Assembly: GCA_001839685.1 (NCBI GenBank)
Contig: MLAK01001195.1
Coordinates: forward strand, 1-17,248
Origin: Tritrichomonas foetus
Lineage: Eukaryota > Parabasalia > Tritrichomonadida > Tritrichomonadidae
DNA: 17,248 bases
Direction of reading: 5' to 3'
Part shown: positions 7,902 to 14,933 of the stretch, piece by piece
How positions within the stretch are numbered: the stretch's first letter is position 1
Layout of the letters: the number at the start of each line of letters is the position of its first letter
Translations under genes and position numbers: made by a program
Notes under the pieces: generated by a model
The model's input: only the letters and a program-made list of their open reading frames with translations
The model's database searches: none
Told to the model about the DNA's origin: nothing

Positions 7902-9844
7902 GATGTAAAATGGCAAAATAAATAAAAAGTTATTAAAAAGTTGAAGAGTATAACCGTCACAACCGTATTTTTAGATAAGTAACAACCAATCCAATTAACC
8001 CATTGCTAGATGATAAGTGTTTTTCATCAACAATGAAAATATATTGATGTAATTGATTGTTCATCTAATCTCTAAGTTTGAGATTCTCACAAAATATTTT
8101 ACATGACTTAGCAAAACAGTTTGAAATTTATTCGAATTAAAATTGATGATCTAATAATTTTAATGTCTCCTATTTCTTTCTAAATATAAGCCAACCAATA
8201 GTTTTACTCCAATTTTTTACACATGATCTTCCATTTTAAACAAGTTTAAACAATGAAAATTGGTTATTTTCAATGAATAAATTAAAGGAAGTGTGTCATA
8301 AAGTTGTTTGCGTAAATGAAAGTTTATCTATTGGATTCCAACATTTGATTTGATTCACAAATATATTTAGGCATATAAATACTCAGAAGTCGCCTCTTTA
8401 TCACTCTGACATTTCGATATTAGAATAAGTTATTAGAAATAAAATATTGATACTTACATGATCCATTATATTTATCGAGAATCTTCATCATTCATCTCAC
8501 AAGCTTGATGTGCATTTTTCCGAGATTATATATTATATGGAGATAACGTATGTATAATATTTCCATCTTATACAAAGTTCTTACCTTTTCGAAACGATTA
8601 ATCATAGGAAGAAGTGGATTAATTGCCATCGCATGGTATGGTTGACGATATATCATATATGAATCGTAATATAACATAAATGTTTCCTCTCTCTACTTTT
8701 TCGTATTTCTTCTCTCTAGTTCTTAGAATTACTCTGGCTCCAATAGGTAGCATATTTCTAGAGTTTTTGAATCATGGAAATGGCTCTAATAATCGAATAC
8801 TAATTCCAATTTTTTGGCAGCATTCTATATTGAACAATTTAGCTTTCTAAAGTTTCCTAATTAACAGGATATCGTAGCCATATAATTACTTATGTTATTT
8901 CAATTACACTTTCACTGGTTGCTTACAACATATTATTTTAATAATATCACTTAAAATAGAAAAGTCATCAGTGGTTTGACCAAACAAGATAAATTTTATT
9001 AATCTAAACAATATTGAATGTTTTTATTATATGAGCCAGCAAACTTGGTAATGATTTTCAAATGTATAGAAAAACGAAAATCCAATTTTTAACTAAAAGT
9101 CTAGTAAACGTAAAAATTCAAATTCTAATTTAATGAATAATCCGGATATATACCAAAAATTCGGATTCACATTTATAAAGAGATAAAAAAGAAAAAAGTC
9201 AATAATCAACTCAATTTTTTGTGCTCAAGTCAATAAGAGACGAAATAAAAATGAGATTGTAATTTTGTGAAAATCTAATATTACTAATAATGTGAACACT
9301 TATCAATGATAATAATACAAGAAAACCCGAAATTAATCAAATCTTTTGCTCAATGAAAAGGTTCAAATGATTAAAAATATTACAAAAACCAACTCCCGAA
9401 CCCAATTCCTATGAATGGAAAACAACCACTAGAAAGATCTTTCTTGAGACATACTATTTTACTTCGTAGTCATACTTGTAAACACGTGTTTGTGATTTGG
9501 TTGTGTGATTGGGTTTTATGTCTCAATTCAACAACCGATTAGCGTTTCTGCAACGATCACGATCGAGAGAAAATATGTCTTTCACCACTCTGATTTTAGC
9601 CAAAAATTCATTCATATTGAGCCCAATCAGTCTATTTAGTCTTTTTACATATGATGCCATCACAATTCATTCTCCACTATCCACACCCGAAAAAAGTAAT
9701 TCACAACATCTCATGTGTTGTCATGAAAACGACTTCAGTTTTCTGATTCTAACGATTTTTTTTGGTTCATATGAAAAAGTTCGAAATTCACAACTATTTT
9801 GAAAAAATGATTGAAAAAATTCTGAGAAGTTGAAATAAAAATTC
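7902..9844. other. Gene-poor intergenic region
   Basis: This stretch of about 1.9 kb separates the heads of two divergent genes. Short open frames occur (for example 8492-8677 minus and 9518-9802 plus), but they lack recognisable domains and have the biased composition expected of AT-rich noncoding DNA. A 12-bp perfect palindrome AAACACGTGTTT (9480-9491) contains a CACGTG box. A TCACA initiator-like match lies at 9788-9792, 55 nt before the next ATG. The 7901 gene has CCATTTT, one mismatch from an initiator, about 10 nt before its ATG. No tRNA-like boxes were found. Confidence 0.55.
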
Positions 9845-10990
9845 ATGGATTCGAGAATGAATATTCCGCAATATTCAAAAGAAGACCGCGTTGTTTTTCA
9901 GAGCCCCAGTCAAACTAAACCCAGCACACGAAGTCGACATAATGATGATCCCCTTGATAATCAATCAAATAAAACAAAAGATCGAAGCAAATCTTCGAAC
10001 GACAATCAAAAGAACGACCAACAACAGCAGCAACCACCACCAGAAGAAGAAATTGTCATCACGCGCGCGCAAGTTCGAGAGGCCGCCAAATCTTTACTCG
10101 AAGGAGCCTCACCAGAATCAATTGACGTAATGATGTCAAAGCGGGTTTATAATTACTTGAAACGCTACAAAAACGAGGTTTTAAGCATTCCTGATTACTA
10201 TCAAGCACAGAGAATCGACGACGTATGTTCTCAACTTATGCTCATTGGAAATTCCAACGCTTACAGTAGTTTTCAGAATTCACAGATCGCTGATTACCAG
10301 AGAAAGCTAAATCAGGCCAAAAAAGGACTCCAAGATACTCGGCAGGCAAGAAAGGATTATGAGATTAATTTCGATAATTATCGAAATGAAGCAATGGAAA
10401 ATTTATTGAAGAAACAACAAAAAGAAATCGAAGATTTAGAAATTGAGTATTCAGGAGAAGTCCCTCCAAAGTATCGAAAATTTTCCAAGGATATTTTAAA
10501 TATGCGAAAACAGGAATTCTTTCTGCAGAAAACACAGCAATATTTAGAAGCACAAAAATTGCATGAGGAGGCAGATGCATTGGAAGCTTTCGAATATGAG
10601 CAGATAAAAATTCAATACATAAACATTGGAATAGAAATGCGTGAAAAATTAATCGAGAAGCATAAAAAGCAAATATTTTGCTTGAATGAAAATATGGACA
10701 GGAAAAATGCAACCGAGATTCCGAGATTTATCCAAAAAGAAAAATACTACATGACACTAATCGACCAATTCCAAAGAAAAATAAACGCAGAAAAAATGAA
10801 AGCTTCTGAAGCCAAAAGTGTAACTAAATCTATTCTTGGTGAAACAATAAATGAAAAAAGTTCCCTTCCAAAACTTGGAAACGTGGTTCCTCAGTCGCCA
10901 ACAAAAAGAGTAACGACTGTAAACAATTCAAGGCGATATACAAAGTCGAGAGCTACTATTCAGAAAAGATCAAAAAGTTCATACCATTAA
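9845..10990 (+). CDS. Coiled-coil protein with disordered Q/P-rich N-terminus
   Basis: A 381-residue protein from an ATG (MDSRMNIPQY). Residues 1-70 are polar and disordered, with a QQQQQPPP run near 59-66. Residues at about 72-135 form a short helical domain (TRAQVREAAKSLLEG, then a YNYLKRYK patch). From about 148 to 300 the chain is long charged helix with coiled-coil character, broken by a conserved-looking turn, EVPPKYRKFSKDIL, near 205. The C-terminal 60 residues are basic and Ser/Thr-rich (SPTKRV, KRSKSSYH), with possible phosphorylation sites. I associate this layout, with the helical domain followed by the PPKYRKFS-type turn, with a multi-copy trichomonad coiled-coil family of unknown, possibly cytoskeletal, role. 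That family link is from memory and untested. The gene converges on the Hel2-like gene. Confidence 0.85.
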   Translation: MDSRMNIPQYSKEDRVVFQSPSQTKPSTRSRHNDDPLDNQSNKTKDRSKSSNDNQKNDQQQQQPPPEEEIVITRAQVREAAKSLLEGASPESIDVMMSKRVYNYLKRYKNEVLSIPDYYQAQRIDDVCSQLMLIGNSNAYSSFQNSQIADYQRKLNQAKKGLQDTRQARKDYEINFDNYRNEAMENLLKKQQKEIEDLEIEYSGEVPPKYRKFSKDILNMRKQEFFLQKTQQYLEAQKLHEEADALEAFEYEQIKIQYINIGIEMREKLIEKHKKQIFCLNENMDRKNATEIPRFIQKEKYYMTLIDQFQRKINAEKMKASEAKSVTKSILGETINEKSSLPKLGNVVPQSPTKRVTTVNNSRRYTKSRATIQKRSKSSYH

Positions 10991-11424
10991 TTTTAGTTTA
11001 GATTGATTCTTTGTGTGGTGAAATGTAACCCTTATTAGTGAAAAAGGGGAGAACCTTTTAAATTTCACATTTCATTGGGGATATTTTGTTTATTTGTTTT
11101 TAAGATAAAGTTAAGACCATGAAATAATGTAATATAAAACTTATATAGATGAAACATATTAGAAAATTTCTAATTTTTAGATTTCATTTTTTTTTTCCTG
11201 ATTCAAATTTTAATTATTAATTTTAGCTCAAGAAGAATTCGACAATTTCGTTTGGAAATATTTCTTATCATTAGATATCATATAATTAATAATGAATAAA
11301 GATGGTATCAATAAAAACAAATAATACAAAATTTTCAAATTTATTTAGACGTATTAAAAACATAGATTAAAAACAATTGTGGTATTTCTAAAACACCTAC
11401 TTGTTCCAAATATTTGTACCAATT
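10991..11424. other. Convergent intergenic region with a nested inverted repeat
   Basis: 434 bp hold both 3' ends of the flanking genes. Just after the plus-strand stop, TGAAATGT (11019-11026) pairs with ACATTTCA (11067-11074), and inside it CCCTT (11029-11033) pairs with AAGGG (11044-11048), giving a nested stem-loop in the likely 3' UTR. The remainder is AT-rich with T- and A-tracts and no gene. Confidence 0.5.
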
Positions 11425-11427
11425 TTA
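11424..11427 (-). terminator. Stop-overlapping TAAA polyadenylation signal
   Basis: On the minus strand the stop reads TTC TAA AAT, so TAAA includes the stop codon. AATAAA is not formed, only the minimal trichomonad tetranucleotide. Confidence 0.45.
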
Positions 11428-13035
11428 GAAAGAAATGAGAACTCGAACTGGCTTCTTCTTTTTTCCACGTCCACCCTGCTGCTGTGGCGGTGGAGGATGA
11501 TTAGCGCCGTCTTTTTTGTGGGCAATCTGAAGGTTTCCTGGCTGCGGCCTCTCAATTGTCACTGAGATCCCACCTTGTTGCTGAACCATTTCCTGTGATT
11601 GCTTAACAACTGGTGTCTGTTGTGGCTGAGCAGAAAGTTGAACTGGTTGTTGAACTGGTCGTTGTGGAGGTGGAGGTGGATGTGGAGGGTCGTTTCGTGG
11701 GCGGAATCTGAATTTATCATTGACATTTTGGTTATTTTTCCTTCTTGGTGTATTTTCAATATTTGGCTCGTTGCTATTTAGATTGTCATCACTAGTAGCA
11801 TTAGTTAAGTAGCTGTGGTTTTTCCGGTTACGATTTTTATTTCCATTTTTAGTATATCTATTGTTGTGATTGTTTCCATTATTGCTGTTATTGTTTGGGT
11901 TTGAGTTAGTCGTGAATTGGCTTGGCGATGATTGCGTGGAATGAACCTGCTGGGGTGAAGTGATTGATGATGATCTAACATGAATCCTGTTTAGTTCAGC
12001 TCGCTTCTCAGGAAGTGGAAGAAAGGCAACCATGTCATTGAAGAGGGAATCTTTCTCTTGTGCGCAAGTCTTCACAAACACCGAATAGAATTCCTCAGCA
12101 GAAATCTTACTGGAGACATAAAATCTTGCTGCTTTCATTAATTCTTCTTTATCTTCTTCAGTGAGTACTTCATTGAGTCTCTGCATGAATTTTCTATTTA
12201 ATTCCTTTTTCCTGACAATGCTTTCATTCTCTCCAATATTTCTGGGTTTATCATTCCTATCATCGTCAGCAAAATCGGCCAAATCTATGACACCTGGACG
12301 TTCATTATGGACAGTTTGGAGATGAATCATGAGCTCCCCACGTGTGGCAAAAGCAATGAGATCATGTGTGCTACATTGTGGATAATGGCAAATAAAATGG
12401 CACTTTTCATGATGACTAATTAATTCAGCGGCGTCTTTAAACCACTTTATGATATTCTGTTTTGCACATATTTCACATCGATGATGCTTTTCAAGCATGT
12501 GTTTGGCAAGAGCATCATGATCGAAGCATATCTGATTGGGACAACACTGGCACCGGGGATGTTGTTGCTGTAGATGGGTTTGATATTCTTTGTTGGATTT
12601 AAAAACAGGCAAGTCTCCTGGCAAAAAGCGGTTAGATGCGTGACATATTTGGCATACTCTCATTTTGTGAATTTTGACGTGGCTGGCGAACATATCGAAA
12701 GCACTCATACTAAGTGAACATTCTGGACATGTGAAATGAAAAAGAGAAGAAATAAAATCGTGAACGTTTTCTCGATCGAAATAGAAAATTTGGAATTTTG
12801 AGTCATATTTTGGCCTTTTGCTTTTGCCCTGTGAATAAGTTTGAATAGATAAATCTGTTGAGACAATAGGATGGCCTTCGAGAGGCTTTTGGCAATAATA
12901 ACAATTTGTATGATGATAACAACGGGTATCGCGGATGTAGCAATTTATGCACATATTGTTGTGGTCACAAGGAAGGAACACTCGGTATTTGATTGGCTCC
13001 ATACAAAAGAAGCAATGCTCTTTTTCATTCTCCAT
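11425..13035 (-). CDS. ZNF598: ZNF598/Hel2-type RING and C2H2 zinc-finger E3 ubiquitin ligase
   Basis: A 536-residue protein from an ATG (MENEKEHCFF). The RING sits at residues 8-48: C8xxC11, C23xH25, C29xxC32, C39 and C45xxC48. It is followed by a run of Cys/His fingers to about residue 245: CPECSLSMSAFDMFASHVKIH, CQICH...HLQQQHP, CCPNQICFDHDALAKHMLEKHH, CEICAKQ...HHEKCH and CHYPQCS...HLQTVH. RING plus this finger block is the diagnostic layout of ZNF598/Hel2, which senses collided ribosomes and ubiquitylates 40S proteins to start ribosome-associated quality control. Residues at about 275-350 are a helical segment; about 355-500 are Asn-, Pro- and Gln-rich and disordered. The C-terminus (GRGKKKKPVRVLISF) resembles the basic-then-hydrophobic tail of family members. 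The length is somewhat short, from a compact linker. The family call is strong; ribosomal substrates are inferred. Confidence 0.9.
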   Translation of the reverse strand: MENEKEHCFFCMEPIKYRVFLPCDHNNMCINCYIRDTRCYHHTNCYYCQKPLEGHPIVSTDLSIQTYSQGKSKRPKYDSKFQIFYFDRENVHDFISSLFHFTCPECSLSMSAFDMFASHVKIHKMRVCQICHASNRFLPGDLPVFKSNKEYQTHLQQQHPRCQCCPNQICFDHDALAKHMLEKHHRCEICAKQNIIKWFKDAAELISHHEKCHFICHYPQCSTHDLIAFATRGELMIHLQTVHNERPGVIDLADFADDDRNDKPRNIGENESIVRKKELNRKFMQRLNEVLTEEDKEELMKAARFYVSSKISAEEFYSVFVKTCAQEKDSLFNDMVAFLPLPEKRAELNRIHVRSSSITSPQQVHSTQSSPSQFTTNSNPNNNSNNGNNHNNRYTKNGNKNRNRKNHSYLTNATSDDNLNSNEPNIENTPRRKNNQNVNDKFRFRPRNDPPHPPPPPQRPVQQPVQLSAQPQQTPVVKQSQEMVQQQGGISVTIERPQPGNLQIAHKKDGANHPPPPQQQGGRGKKKKPVRVLISF

Positions 13036-13039
13036 TTTT

Positions 13040-13047
13040 GAAAATGA
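13040..13047 (-). promoter_or_regulatory. Initiator-like element (TCATTTTC)
   Basis: The minus strand reads ATCATTTTCAAAAATG, with the ATG at 13035. TCATT matches the trichomonad initiator consensus TCA+1Y(T/A), and the +1 A (13045) lies 10 nt before the ATG, typical of the very short 5' UTRs in these organisms. This is the clearest initiator in the window. Confidence 0.55.
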
Positions 13048-14933
13048 TAATTGGAAAATGTCAGAATAAAGGTGAAAAATTTCAAAAGAAATTGAAGAGG
13101 TTGATCAGATTTTGCAATTGTGAACCACAAATATAAATGTTGAGGGAGAAACTTTTTCATTGCATAATCAAACCTGACATTCAAATTATTCCAAGGTATT
13201 CGAAAAGGTAGAATAAGATTATCTGAGAGAATAGTAAATGCATGAAACCATCTATATCATGATTGCAAATAGTAAAACCAGCCAAATTCCTCATTTTTCT
13301 CCAATAATGACTGAATATCATTTAATAAGTGAAATACCAATTTATGTCTGATAATTGAATGAAATTCTGTAGGAAATGGATTAATATATAGTTATCCTCG
13401 AATTCTACTTCGAATAATCAAAAAATATTGATTTGATATATATTTCCCTAAAATGAAAACGGCCCGTGATTCGTAGAGTATCTTATCATAAAATATCATC
13501 ATTTGCTGCAATCTATTGGTTTATTTTTACCGAAAAAAAATAATATTTCCGAATTAGAAATTTCAAACATATAGTACTGAACAATTGAGGCTGAAACGAG
13601 TTATCACGGAATAAATCTTTATAAAATTAACTTTTAGAATTGGAATGTGAGTCTCTCAGGAATTATTGTAAAGATACGATTAATTTAAATGACTCTATAC
13701 AATCCTATTGAATTTTGTGTATTCAATTTTCTGAATTTATCTTATTCAAAAAAATTATAAAGAGGGGAGATTCAGATAATGAGAGTAGATGATAAATCAT
13801 ATTTAAATGATGATTTGGGCAAACATTACCAAAATAAACGAAATGATAGAATTTGATCATTTGAATGTGTCCCTATCAAAAATTTCAATGATTAGAATTT
13901 AAAGATATTTTTTGAATCACTGTCACTCATTTTTCATGTGCATTTTGACAAAGTTTAGATAAAGATGCATCATACAAGGCATTACAAATAGAATTCAATA
14001 GGAAATATCCATCAATGTGTGATTTTATCTCCGATTTTAAGGATAAACTCCGGTGAAGTGATGGCAAATCGACGATAAGAAACTTTTTGATGAAAAAAGT
14101 CCTTTTTATAAACGTGCTTTTTTTATCAATTTTGAATCCATGATCTGTCCACTATCAGTCTTCGGAAATTCGGTTTATCTCATTTAATCAAAACGATAAT
14201 CATCAACAAAGCAGCTATAAAGCCGTCCTCTAACAAGGGAGTTCAAATTAAAGATCCTAGAATGCAAAAAGTTATCAAAAATTAATATTTTCTCCTTCGC
14301 CGGGATCTCTTCCCAAAGTTATGAGCAAAATATATATCTTCAAAATTTTTTTATAGATTTTCATAGCAATACACTAATTATCTTTTTTGTCAAAAAATAT
14401 AGCAATTCATTTTTTAATTAATATTCATTTCATCAACGAAGATGAATCTAATGCATTTCTGGAGACAGATTTTTACTACAAGAGAAAAGTTATAAAAGAA
14501 GTTCGGAATGTTAACAATCTATTTTTCATAATCTTGCATAAATTCCTTCAGAATAATTATCTATTGAAAATTCTCCAATTTTATATATAGGAGTCTTAGA
14601 TTCTGTTGATATTCCACCAATCGCAAAAATTTTATTGATTCACTATTTATAGTTCTTCATTGTTGGAATTCGAGCCAATTGCAATATTCTTAATTATTGC
14701 AACTAAACTAATCAACAATTTTCGGTATTCAAGTACAGATTGAGGAGTCAAAAGTTTTCGATAAGGATGAATAATGAATTTATTGATGTAAGAAAGGCAT
14801 GACACTAGTCATACATTAAGAGCTAATGTAAGCAAGGATTTATATTGCTTCAAAGAATTTAGAAAATTGTTTTGTTGCATCAACTACTGAAGAACATGGC
14901 TGTATTTCTTGGAAAAGCACATACATTCTATGA
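13048..14933. other. Gene-poor region between the Hel2-like gene and the transposase-USP gene
   Basis: About 1.9 kb with no supported gene. Short stop-free runs (for example 14387-14590 and 14832-14933 on the plus strand) have no recognisable domain. If the gene to the right belongs to a transposon, one terminal inverted repeat should lie here, downstream of its stop. Its partner is outside the window, so it cannot be recognised. No tRNA-like or CRISPR-like structure was seen. Confidence 0.5.

Noticed and set aside
8492..8677. 61-codon minus-strand open frame with an ATG (MLYYDSYMIYRQ).
   Set aside because: It is short and Tyr/Ile-rich with no recognisable motif. A GTAAGA inside it resembles a splice donor, but no trichomonad-type ACTAACACACAG acceptor was found nearby, so an exon call is not supported.
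9518..9802. 94-codon plus-strand open frame just before the coiled-coil gene.
   Set aside because: No domain, signal or conserved pattern is visible, and it ends only about 40 nt before a well-supported ATG, so it would occupy that gene's promoter.
10018..10045. The CAA/CAG run as a repeat feature of its own.
   Set aside because: It is short, in frame and simply encodes the Q-rich linker of the coiled-coil protein.
14387..14590. 67-codon plus-strand open frame.
   Set aside because: It starts at TTG and has the Ile/Asn/Phe/Lys-rich composition of translated AT-rich DNA.
14832..14933. 33-codon plus-strand run ending exactly at the stop of the opposite gene, with a coding-like peptide (VASTTEEHGCISWKS).
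   Set aside because: A run this short is expected by chance, it has no ATG, and I recognise no family; it could be a gene relic but the support is too thin.
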